Shown here: positions 28,834-39,315 of the stretch, in pieces
How the letters are laid out: each line of letters starts with the position of its first letter
How positions within the stretch are numbered: position 1 is the first letter of the stretch
NCBI GenBank assembly: GCA_947631255.1
Contig: CANRKT010000001.1
Location: forward strand, 1 to 64,000
Source: an uncultured Enterobacteriaceae bacterium
Lineage (GTDB): Bacteria > Pseudomonadota > Gammaproteobacteria > Enterobacterales > Enterobacteriaceae
Reading direction: 5' to 3'
DNA length: 64,000 bases
The notes under the pieces: generated by a model
The model's database searches: none
Seen by the model: the letters and a program-made list of their open reading frames with translations, nothing else
What the model was told of the DNA's origin: nothing
Position numbers and translations under genes: made by a program

Positions 28834-29534
28834 TGCATGCGTTCTCCCGGAACAGTGAATGTATCGGTATTTTGCAGATAGTGCTGTAAAAAAAACAGAC
28901 TTTGCGGCAATGTCGATTCACTCTTCGCGCCTTTAGGGTGAGTTTCACACTGCAAAGTATTGCCTGATTCAATAACCAGAGCGACGGCAAACGGCCAGAG
29001 TGGCATCTCTGGAGGGAGTCTTGGATGATAAAACTCAGGAATAAATCCATCAAAATCGACCATTAATACACGCCGATATCCTGCTTGTAATAGGCCTATT
29101 ATTTCGCATAGCCCTTGCTGGAAGGTATCTTGACCGGCAGAGAGTGAGGAAGAAACGATGGGTTTCTTCGCAGTGATGGTCAGACTGCCAACAGCAGAAT
29201 TATGGACCGATAGGGCAAAATCGGTCGGTGAGACCGACTGTTCCGTGGCCAGCGCATGTAAGATCCGATAGTTCCGTTCCAGTTCACCGTGGCGGCTGGT
29301 GTAGAGTACGGCATCGATTTCATGGCGCTTCAACATCGCAAGTCCACATTCGACGGCAAGCTTGCTACCGGAGCTGAGGCGCCGGGCTGTCATCATTGGC
29401 AATTCGCTGAGTCTGGTATAGGGTGCATCAGGATTAATGGCGTGCGAAAACCGTGCCCATTCATGCCACTGTGCTGTCTCGCTTAATCCTGGTGCTATTG
29501 CCTGCCAATCGATAATATTTAATGCAAACTTCAT
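28815..29534 (-). CDS. apeC: Beta-ketoacyl synthase N-terminal-like / chain-length-factor-like protein (ApeC)
   Basis: 239 aa; thiolase-fold-like half (MMTARRLSSGSKLAVECGLAMLKRHEIDAVLYTSRHGELERNYRILHAL..SPTDFALSVHNSAVG). Confidence 0.75.
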   Translation of the reverse strand: MKFALNIIDWQAIAPGLSETAQWHEWARFSHAINPDAPYTRLSELPMMTARRLSSGSKLAVECGLAMLKRHEIDAVLYTSRHGELERNYRILHALATEQSVSPTDFALSVHNSAVGSLTITAKKPIVSSSLSAGQDTFQQGLCEIIGLLQAGYRRVLMVDFDGFIPEFYHPRLPPEMPLWPFAVALVIESGNTLQCETHPKGAKSESTLPQSLFFLQHYLQNTDTFTVPGERMQWQWKR

Positions 29535-29588
29535 CGGTGCGCATCCGCGATAATCCGGTGATACTTATGGCGTTTTAACATCACTTTA

Positions 29589-30647
29589 TTATTTTTTCTC
29601 GCATATCAATAAAGTATGCCCAAAACCTAAATTGTCGTGGCGCTCATCAACTTCAAATCCAGCTTGACTCAGGTAATGATAAAACTTTTCTACACTATAG
29701 AAACGACTATTACCGTTAGCCATACAGGTAAAGTAAAGCGAAGAAGCATTCAGGCTAAATGAGGCTGCCTCAAATTTCTGCGCATCCCAGAACAGTTCCA
29801 TAATGCATAGCTTTGCTCCGGGTTTCATCACGGCCCCGATACGGCGAAGCATTGTGATAATTTGTTCCGGTGAAAAGCAGTCCAGGAATTGGCTCATCCA
29901 CCAGATATCCGCCTCTGCAGGTAAAGGCGTATCATCCAGCATGTCTACAGCATGGAAATCTATGCGATGAGATAATCCTGTATTATCGATATTTTCTCTG
30001 GCAAGTGCAATTTGTTGTGGTAAATCGAATAAGGTTACCGCGATATTTTGATCGTACTGACAACAACGTAATGCCCATTGTCCTGTATTTCCGCCAATAT
30101 CGTACAGCGTTGCAGGATGACTGGCGAATACATACGGCAGTGCAGCGTTAAATGCTCCGTCCGAATAGTAATGATCGAAGGCGAACCAACTTTGACGGGC
30201 AGCGGGGGGCAATTGCGATAAAGCAGGATAAATTGTTGGCCAGTCGCCAAATACTTGTAATCCTGTGGGTTTTCCTTTCTCTAGTGCATTCTCTAAATAG
30301 AACAGACCTTGATAGCAAACATCCTGAGTAAAATTCATGTTCACACGGGTCATCGGGTCATGTAAAAGATAATGACCTATTTTAGTGAGGTAATAGTAGC
30401 CTTCTTTATGGGTAATGATGCGCCCACTTAATCCCATATCCAGTAGGACGCTGGCAGCATATTCGTTGAGGGCGCTATTTTCGGTAATACTTTCTAGCGT
30501 TGCACCATGCTGGCCTTGCTTATCCAGCCAAGTGAGGACTCCCATATTTCGCAGACATAACGCGGTTTGAAATAGCATTGGAGCAAAGGCGATACGTTGT
30601 GCTTCGCTGATGGCTTCCAGAGCACTGAGCGAGTCCTGTTGGTACAT
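29589..30647 (-). CDS. apeB: SAM-dependent O-methyltransferase-like (ApeB)
   Basis: 352 aa; LYDIGGNTGQWALRCCQYDQNIAVTLFDLPQQIALARENI SAM motif; winged-helix dimerisation domain. Confidence 0.78.
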   Translation of the reverse strand: MYQQDSLSALEAISEAQRIAFAPMLFQTALCLRNMGVLTWLDKQGQHGATLESITENSALNEYAASVLLDMGLSGRIITHKEGYYYLTKIGHYLLHDPMTRVNMNFTQDVCYQGLFYLENALEKGKPTGLQVFGDWPTIYPALSQLPPAARQSWFAFDHYYSDGAFNAALPYVFASHPATLYDIGGNTGQWALRCCQYDQNIAVTLFDLPQQIALARENIDNTGLSHRIDFHAVDMLDDTPLPAEADIWWMSQFLDCFSPEQIITMLRRIGAVMKPGAKLCIMELFWDAQKFEAASFSLNASSLYFTCMANGNSRFYSVEKFYHYLSQAGFEVDERHDNLGFGHTLLICEKK

Positions 30648-30712
30648 ATGAGTAAAACCTATTTCAGAGGTAGAATATAATTGGGCATCGAGCTGCCCGT
30701 TTTTAAGTATAA

Positions 30713-31102
30713 TTACATATGAGTACTGGTTGATAGCTGTACCTGAATATCTTTATTCAGATTATGTACCCAGCGATTATATGTTTTATGTATTTTTCCA
30801 CCAGAGGCTTTCAAATTAAAACTATTATCGTATGTAATATCATAGCCAGTAGCGGTATAGGTGATCAGCACTTCTGCCCCGTGTTTACTGTTTTGCTGAC
30901 GCGCTTTGATAACACCGGGTTTAATTTCAGACATTATCCATTGGCGTTGCACGCCCGCTTTTAGAATCGCGTTTTTAACTTCAATCTGCGTATGGCCTGC
31001 ACTAACGGGTGAGTTAATTTTGGCGATCGGTACGGTACGAGCACAGCCAGCAAGAGCACCGATAATAGCGAGAACAGTAAAAAGTTTAATGTATTTCTTC
31101 AT
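30713..31102 (-). CDS. Small lipoprotein upstream of the APE cluster (possible ApeA)
   Basis: 129 aa; lipobox IGALAGCAR; co-oriented with the APE genes. Confidence 0.6.
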   Translation of the reverse strand: MKKYIKLFTVLAIIGALAGCARTVPIAKINSPVSAGHTQIEVKNAILKAGVQRQWIMSEIKPGVIKARQQNSKHGAEVLITYTATGYDITYDNSFNLKASGGKIHKTYNRWVHNLNKDIQVQLSTSTHM

Positions 31103-31341
31103 GGGTATTTCCCTTTAAACTATATGGTTATGAGGTTAATTAAATATTCTATTTTTCACTATTTCTAAGCAAAGAGATTATAGAACTTAAACATAAAAAT
31201 ATTTAGTAATTATCGCTAAAAAGAGAAAAAACGAGCTGTTTTGCAGCTTAATTAGACGCTCTGAATGTAATTTGTACTGTTGCTGTTTGGTATCGTAAAT
31301 ATTATGACTTAGTATTTTATATACTATATAGCATAGTATCT

Positions 31342-32373
31342 TTAACTCGATATCTTACCAGATAAAAAGGGACCATCGCCCACAGAATCCCTAACTTTCA
31401 ATTCAGAGTTAAAGATATTCTCTTTTGAGAAACGTCCGCCATCAAGCATCGAAATAACTCGATGAATTACCTCATTAATCATTTCATTAACCGGATCTTT
31501 AACACTGGATAATGCCGGTTTCAGGAACGGGGCAGTTGGAATATCATCGAAACCTATCACTGACACCTGTTGGGGAACAGCGATACCTGCATCATCCAGT
31601 GCTTTGATTGCACCAATCGCCATATCATCATTGCTGGCTAAAATAGCGGTAAAAGAGGTCGACTGATTGTGCAACTTTACTACTGCCTGGGCACCACAAA
31701 GGGGGGTCCAGCGACCCTGAATAACCAGTGATTCGCTAACCTTAATTCCATTCGTAAGCAACGCCTCTTTATAGCCTGCCAGGCGTTCAATTGCTGTCGG
31801 TGAGTCCATTGATCCAGTGATAAAGGCAATCTCTTTATGGCCGCGAGAAATCAGATACTGCGTAGCGTTAAAACTGGAACCTTTGTGATCACAGGCAATA
31901 CAGTGACTCTGATTTTTTCGCAGTTTACGGTTAACCACCATAATCGGCTGGTTATGCTGCTCGATTATCTCATCCATTTCGCTGATGTTGAGAAAGCGGG
32001 GATAAACAATAATTGCATCACAACGTAATCCGAGCAGAAATTGAATCGCGGCACGCTCTTCATTAGCACTGTGTTTTCCATCAACCAGAATCAACTGTCG
32101 GCCGTTATCCTCAAGCTTTTTTGCTGCCTGAGACAGGATTTCATTAAAGTAACTGCCTTGATAAAGATTGTTAGTAACCACCAGACCAACACAGGCGGAC
32201 TTACTGGTCGAAAGATGACGAGCCAGCAAATTAGGGCGATAACCCGTTTCCTCAATCGCCTGATAGACTCGAGTTTTAGTCTCATCACTGGTATAGCCTT
32301 TCCCTGACAATACACGCGAAACCGTCGCTTTTGAAACGTTCGCTCGCTTCGCCACTTCCTGCATTGTAGACAT
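31342..32373 (-). CDS. ascG: LacI-family repressor AscG
   Basis: MSTMQEVAKRANVSKATVSRVLSGKGYTSDETKTRV...GSMDSPTAIERLAGYKEAL close to remembered AscG; start trimmed from ORF 32592. Confidence 0.85.
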   Translation of the reverse strand: MSTMQEVAKRANVSKATVSRVLSGKGYTSDETKTRVYQAIEETGYRPNLLARHLSTSKSACVGLVVTNNLYQGSYFNEILSQAAKKLEDNGRQLILVDGKHSANEERAAIQFLLGLRCDAIIVYPRFLNISEMDEIIEQHNQPIMVVNRKLRKNQSHCIACDHKGSSFNATQYLISRGHKEIAFITGSMDSPTAIERLAGYKEALLTNGIKVSESLVIQGRWTPLCGAQAVVKLHNQSTSFTAILASNDDMAIGAIKALDDAGIAVPQQVSVIGFDDIPTAPFLKPALSSVKDPVNEMINEVIHRVISMLDGGRFSKENIFNSELKVRDSVGDGPFLSGKISS

Positions 32374-32557
32374 GTCTTTATCCCGACCAATTGATAGCAA
32401 AACCATTTTACACATTTTATCTGCAGAGATGCAGAGAGGGTTCTGCTTTGATGATTGATCCCACCCAAAACACCAGCATGTTTCGTGAAAGTGATCACAT
32501 AAAAACCACAACAATAAAAAACATATTGAATTCAATATAAATAACATGAATATTGTG

Positions 32558-32571
32558 TGGAACCGGTTACC
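32558..32571. promoter_or_regulatory. Candidate AscG operator TGGAACCGGTTACC
   Basis: LacI-type AACCGGTT palindrome in the ascG-ascF intergenic region. Confidence 0.5.
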
Positions 32572-32730
32572 TCTTTTTTCACCCAGTAACATAAATACTA
32601 AATTAACGATATAAAATATCAGTTAATACATTAACTTAAATAAATTCGCCAAGAATCGGGATTTGCCTCCGTTACATTTAGTGTCGTATAGCGCTGGATG
32701 TCGAGTGCGATTACAAGAGCTCATTTACTC

Positions 32731-34179
32731 ATGTCAAAGAACTATGTGGCTGTTTCTCGTTCGATTGTTGATGCTATCGGCGGGGTAGAAAATATCACTG
32801 CCGTTACCCACTGTATGACGCGCCTGCGGTTCGTGCTGAAAAGTGATGAACCCGTCTCTCTGGAACGTTTAAAAAGCATTAACGGTGTGATGGGGGTGGT
32901 AAAGACCGATTCACAATGTCAGGTGATTATTGGCAATACGGTTTCGCAGGCGTATGCCGAAGTCATCAAATTGCTACCAGAAGGTATAGGCGAGGATACT
33001 CGACCGGTAGCCAAAACAGGCTGGTCCTTTCGTCGCGTCGGAGCCGGTATTCTTGATGCGTTGATCGGGACAATGTCACCGCTGATCCCCGCGATTATTG
33101 GGGCATCTATGGTCAAGTTACTGGCCATGATCCTGGAGATGACCGGTATCCTGACCAAAGGCTCTTCGACACTTATTCTGTTGAATGTGATTGGTGATGG
33201 AGCATTCTTCTTCCTGCCAATTATGGTGGCGGCTTCTGCTGCGTTGAAGTTCAAAACCAATATGTCACTCGCCATTGCTATTTCAGGGGTGATGGTTCAT
33301 CCGGCGTTTATTGATTTAATGGCTAAAGCTGCCCAGGGTCAGCCAGTCGAGTTTATCGGTATACCGATAACCGCAGTGAAATACACCTATACCGTGATCC
33401 CGGCACTGTGCATGACCTGGATACTTTCCTATATCGAGAGATGGGTTGATAAGATAACCCCGGCGGTCACCAAGAACTTCCTCAAACCGATGCTTATTGT
33501 CCTGATAGCCTCGCCGATTGCCATTATCTTCATTGGACCTGTCGGTATCTGGATTGGCGGCGGTATTTCATCCCTGGTTTATACCATCCATCACTATCTG
33601 GGCTGGTTATCTGTGGCGATTATGGGAGCCATCTGGCCACTGCTGGTGATGACGGGTATGCATCGCGTCTTTACACCAACCATCATTCAGACCATTGCTG
33701 AGACTGGAAAAGAGGGCATGGTCATGCCATCAGAAATCGGCGCTAATCTGGCACTCGGCGGATCGTCGTTAGCTGTCGCCTGGAAGACCAAAAATCCTGA
33801 ATTACGTCAGACCGCACTTGCTGCTGCCGCTTCTGCCATTGTCGCTGGGATCTCTGAACCCGCTTTGTATGGTGTCGCTCTGCGTTTGAAAAAACCTTTG
33901 ATTGCCTGCTTAATTACCGGATTTTTCTGTGGCGCAGTCGCCGGGATTGGCGGATTAGCAAGCCACTCCATGGCTTCACCAGGGCTGTTTACCAGTGTGC
34001 AGTTTTTCGATCCACAAAACCCAATGAGCATCGTCTGGGTATTTGGTGTCATGGTTATGGCAGTGGTGATGTCATTTATTGTGACCTTGTTTCTCGGGTT
34101 TGAAGATATACCTGTTGAAAAACAAAATGATAATAAAGCGGCTGTTGAGAAAGAAAACATCTCAGTCCCAGCAAATTAG
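32731..34179 (+). CDS. ascF: PTS beta-glucoside EIIBC (AscF)
   Basis: MSKNYVAVSRSIVDAIGGVENITAVTHCMTRLRFVLK (EIIB) plus EIIC. Confidence 0.88.
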   Translation: MSKNYVAVSRSIVDAIGGVENITAVTHCMTRLRFVLKSDEPVSLERLKSINGVMGVVKTDSQCQVIIGNTVSQAYAEVIKLLPEGIGEDTRPVAKTGWSFRRVGAGILDALIGTMSPLIPAIIGASMVKLLAMILEMTGILTKGSSTLILLNVIGDGAFFFLPIMVAASAALKFKTNMSLAIAISGVMVHPAFIDLMAKAAQGQPVEFIGIPITAVKYTYTVIPALCMTWILSYIERWVDKITPAVTKNFLKPMLIVLIASPIAIIFIGPVGIWIGGGISSLVYTIHHYLGWLSVAIMGAIWPLLVMTGMHRVFTPTIIQTIAETGKEGMVMPSEIGANLALGGSSLAVAWKTKNPELRQTALAAAASAIVAGISEPALYGVALRLKKPLIACLITGFFCGAVAGIGGLASHSMASPGLFTSVQFFDPQNPMSIVWVFGVMVMAVVMSFIVTLFLGFEDIPVEKQNDNKAAVEKENISVPAN

Positions 34180-34207
34180 CGTCTAATTAATTAACGGATA
34201 AGGATAA

Positions 34208-35644
<1,437 letters not shown>

Positions 35645-35651
35645 GGGGCAA

Positions 35652-35687
35652 CTCAGAGAGGTGACTGAAAAGAGTCACCTCTCTGAG
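35652..35687. terminator. Hairpin after ascB
   Basis: CTCAGAGAGGTGACT-GAAAAG-AGTCACCTCTCTGAG, perfect 15-bp stem. Confidence 0.6.
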
Positions 35688-35765
35688 CAAACTAATGACC
35701 GATTGTTATCTTCAACGGTTGATAATATTGAGCGTCAAACGTCTTGAGTGGTGGGTTCTTACCCT

Positions 35766-37334
35766 CTATTTACCCTGGTTAACCCGTTTGCAGCTTTCCA
35801 GCCAACCCGCGGTATCAATTTTGCCGTTTGCCAAATATTTTTGTTGATTTTGCCAGTGTGCAGCCAGAAACGGTTTTAGACCGGAGAGGCGTTTGTTGAG
35901 CGTCAGCATTTGATCAAACACCGAAAACTCATGCTTAAGACCTTCCTGCCCATATAGCGTCGAAGAGTCAACCAGACTACTGGCATAGTAACTGGTGAGT
36001 TGCTGGAGGCTGTCTTGTTGTTCGCCCAATTTAGTTTTGCGCGTGGCGCAATGAGCATCGTTTTCATCTTTATCTTTGCATAACAGTTCATAATTCTGAT
36101 TCAGAAAATCAAGAAAACGGCCATCATCCTGTAGTTTAGTACAGAGGAATGAGCCTAGATTAAGGCTGGCCCGAATCGATTGATCGCGATCTTCTTGCTG
36201 TTTCTGATTACTGGCACGTAATTGATTCTCTAGAACTTTTAGTTTTTGTTTTAGCTCCGCGTCACCCACAACAGAAGCGAGATTACCTAACTCTTTGGCG
36301 GTGTCTTTAGTTTCATTTTTTTCCTTTTCAGTATGCTGATTTTCAGCGCCGAGTGTCTCCCAGCTTTTTTCTAGCTGCTTAACTCTGTCTGTGGAGGTAA
36401 TGGTCGGGGCAACTAAGACCAAACGCAGGCCAATACTTTTGCTAATCAATGGTGTTGCATTATCGTAGTAATTGACTTCTTTACGAGCCGCACTGCGGAC
36501 CTCGGACAGACCTGACTGGAAGCTACCGCCGCGCACCACAAAGCCCCCGGCCTGACCATGTAGCCGGTTCAACTTGTTAAGATAAAAGGGAGTAAACATC
36601 ATCTCTGAGACATTACCGAGCATGTCATGCAGGCCAAGGGGATTAGGCTTAAGAAGACCTACTAGCTGAACTTTGCCGTTGGAAGACTGGCTACCTGAAA
36701 ACCATTCATAGTTTTTAACATCATCCATCGGATAGCGCACATCACGAAACTCGGCACTGTTAACTTTTAGGCCTCCACGAGCGGCAAACTCCCATTCGAC
36801 TTCGGTCGGGAGTCTCAAAAATCCAGGCTTACCATCCTCTGTCGGTAATTTATCAATAGCGTGAGTTCGTAACCATTGATTATATTTATCGGCGATGCTG
36901 ACAGCATCAAACCAACTCATACCTGTTGCGGGTACACTCAACTTACGTGAAGGTGTGGGGCAGGTTCCTTCCATTAAGGCTTGATACTGCAAAGAAGTGA
37001 GTGGGTACTTGGCCATCAAGTAATAACGCCCTTTCCCTTTGTTACTATTATTGAAGCTTCCGGCAATAAAGGCGGGATAACTGTGTTCGATAACCCCCCA
37101 CTCTCCACCATCTTGCCCTAAGGTGACAGGCAGATCGTCAAGTGGGCCATCCATCGGGATTTCAATCCGGCGAAAGACCATTGACCCGTCACAAGGCATA
37201 GGCAGAATGATATCTTCGTCAGCCGGTTTTGGGTTGTAAGTATTATCAGGCCAGGAGTCGGCCAACACAGGTGATATACTGGTGAGCAAGCCGAGCACTA
37301 ACCCGCAGCGCATAGAGAAAGGAGTCAAGGTCAC
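35766..37334 (-). CDS. Exported formylglycine-generating-enzyme (SUMF1)-like protein with C-terminal coiled coil
   Basis: 522 aa; signal peptide; PVTGM-type GMSWFDAVSIADKYNQWL, LRLPTEVEWEFAARGG, LGNVSEMMFTPFY, VVRGGSF, SIGLRLVL. Confidence 0.85.
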   Translation of the reverse strand: MTLTPFSMRCGLVLGLLTSISPVLADSWPDNTYNPKPADEDIILPMPCDGSMVFRRIEIPMDGPLDDLPVTLGQDGGEWGVIEHSYPAFIAGSFNNSNKGKGRYYLMAKYPLTSLQYQALMEGTCPTPSRKLSVPATGMSWFDAVSIADKYNQWLRTHAIDKLPTEDGKPGFLRLPTEVEWEFAARGGLKVNSAEFRDVRYPMDDVKNYEWFSGSQSSNGKVQLVGLLKPNPLGLHDMLGNVSEMMFTPFYLNKLNRLHGQAGGFVVRGGSFQSGLSEVRSAARKEVNYYDNATPLISKSIGLRLVLVAPTITSTDRVKQLEKSWETLGAENQHTEKEKNETKDTAKELGNLASVVGDAELKQKLKVLENQLRASNQKQQEDRDQSIRASLNLGSFLCTKLQDDGRFLDFLNQNYELLCKDKDENDAHCATRKTKLGEQQDSLQQLTSYYASSLVDSSTLYGQEGLKHEFSVFDQMLTLNKRLSGLKPFLAAHWQNQQKYLANGKIDTAGWLESCKRVNQGK

Positions 37335-37382
37335 AAGCTATCTCCGGTAATAATAAATTGAGTAGAAAATAAGATATTCAGG

Positions 37383-38660
37383 TCACACCTCTCGCAAGCT
37401 CTGTGCCGGTTCAATTTTAATCGCACGATAGGCGCTAATACTGGCCACGACGAGTGCTACCACAACTGTCATCGCCATGGCTAACAGGCTATGCTCAAGT
37501 GTGATTTTGCAAAGTATTTCTCCAGTCGCGAGTGTTCCTGATAGCGCCTGATTAAATACTTGGCTGGCGATAAGATAGATACCATAACCCCCAACGTAAG
37601 CCAGAATGCTGAGTAAGCAGCCTTGGAAGACGACATAGAGTCCTACCGCGGGGCCGGTAAAACCGAGCAAGCGTAGGACGGCAATATGCTTACGTTTACG
37701 GTCGATATTAGCGATAAATGACCCCGTAAGAGAGGCTATACAGCCGATCAGTGCGGTGGCTGCAATGATGTTAAAAATAACGCCCAGTACTCGGTTGATA
37801 CTTTTTACATTTTCAATATCAGCGAGTCTGCTGGTGGTTTCGATGCGTTGTGCTCTTAAGTCTTGTTCAAGGCTGGCAACGTTATCAATGTCTTTGGCAT
37901 ATAAGCGAGCGCGAGCATAGCGTGTTGTCTTGTCGCTGCCGAGCTTATGACCGCTACTGACGCCAAAGGCCGGAGTAGCGTAGCCATCTCTGAAATTCTC
38001 CAGCATTATTAAGAGCGTCGGCTGAGTAAAGACAGCCGCTCGGTTAAAATAAGTCGCCGGTAATATCCCTACTATGGACAGGTCTTTACGTCCCGATTCT
38101 CGACTACCTTCAAACTGACGGCTTACGCGCAGCATAATAGTATCGCCGACGTTAACGTTCAGCTTACGGGCTGCTTCTGCGGTTAGGATTATCTCATTTT
38201 CGTGATTAACCTTAAGATCTGCTAATAATGGGTCACCGTCAGAGGTCGGAATAACCTCAACATTCTCAATGAAATGGCTGTTATCCTTTTGCAAGTCAGC
38301 GAGGGTGTTGAGTGAACGTGTCTGCCCAATCACAAAACCGACATCGGGTCGCTGACGCAATTTTTCTATCCACTCTTGATCATAGCTGCCACTGCTAAGC
38401 ATACGGATCTCAAGATTACGCGGGTCTTTTGCCAGGTCATCCTGCAACTGGCTGACAATGCCAAACCGCAAACCGAATAACAGGAGTAGGGGGGCAATAA
38501 CTGCAATTAACGAAGAAACAATACAAAAAGAGATAATACGATCATGCCAGAGATCTTGTAGGGCTAAACGACTAAGCAGCAAGGTTCTGTTACGGAACAA
38601 AATAGGTCCCCTTTTGAGCTTCAGATGGACTCGCTGACATTTGATCAAAGCGGGCGACAA
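37383..38660 (-). CDS. FtsX/MacB-family ABC transporter permease
   Basis: 425 aa; N-terminal TM, large soluble domain, three C-terminal TMs, AYRAIKIEPAQSLREV tail. Confidence 0.85.
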   Translation of the reverse strand: MSPALIKCQRVHLKLKRGPILFRNRTLLLSRLALQDLWHDRIISFCIVSSLIAVIAPLLLLFGLRFGIVSQLQDDLAKDPRNLEIRMLSSGSYDQEWIEKLRQRPDVGFVIGQTRSLNTLADLQKDNSHFIENVEVIPTSDGDPLLADLKVNHENEIILTAEAARKLNVNVGDTIMLRVSRQFEGSRESGRKDLSIVGILPATYFNRAAVFTQPTLLIMLENFRDGYATPAFGVSSGHKLGSDKTTRYARARLYAKDIDNVASLEQDLRAQRIETTSRLADIENVKSINRVLGVIFNIIAATALIGCIASLTGSFIANIDRKRKHIAVLRLLGFTGPAVGLYVVFQGCLLSILAYVGGYGIYLIASQVFNQALSGTLATGEILCKITLEHSLLAMAMTVVVALVVASISAYRAIKIEPAQSLREV

Positions 38661-39315
38661 GAACAGGTAAATTGAAGCGCTGTATCAGTGGCCTGTCATG
38701 ACAAACGACCAAAGCCATCATTCCTTCCTGAGATACCAAATCAATAAATAAACTAAACAATTGTTGGGCATTAAATGGATCAAGAGCAGCAGTAGGTTCA
38801 TCGGCCAGTATCAGGCCTGGACGGTGGACTATCGCACGGGCAAATGCTGTTCTTTGCCTTTCACCAAAGGATAATTGTGCCGGATATTTCGCTAGCAGCG
38901 GGGCCAGTTTTAGGGCTTCAATGATCCGATTTAGCATCGCTTTATCGGGATGTGTCCCGAGTAACTGGCTGGGGAGACGAATATTATCTTGTACTGTCAG
39001 GTAAGGAAGCAGCCCTCCATTTTGTAGAACAAATCCAAGCTGGCGGGCACGGATATTTGCCAGTTCTGTTTGCTTATCGCTATTGAGCAAGGCGGCAATA
39101 TTGAGGGTCTGGCTATTATCTGTCAGTTCGAAGCGACCAATTTTACTGGGGCGCAGTAATAAGCCTATGGTTTCAAGCAGTGTACTTTTACCACAGCCAC
39201 TTTCACCAGTAATAGCCATCACCTCACCTGGCCGCAGCGTAAGCTGCGGCAGATAAACATGGTGAGCCTGGTTTCCCTGGCCACGTACCGCACATAAATC
39301 TTCAATGTGCAGCAT
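38590..39315 (-). CDS. ABC transporter ATP-binding protein (LolD/MacB-like)
   Basis: Walker A GESGCGKST; signature LSFGERQRTAFARA; Walker B LILADEPTAALD. Confidence 0.93.
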   Translation of the reverse strand: MLHIEDLCAVRGQGNQAHHVYLPQLTLRPGEVMAITGESGCGKSTLLETIGLLLRPSKIGRFELTDNSQTLNIAALLNSDKQTELANIRARQLGFVLQNGGLLPYLTVQDNIRLPSQLLGTHPDKAMLNRIIEALKLAPLLAKYPAQLSFGERQRTAFARAIVHRPGLILADEPTAALDPFNAQQLFSLFIDLVSQEGMMALVVCHDRPLIQRFNLPVLVARFDQMSASPSEAQKGTYFVP

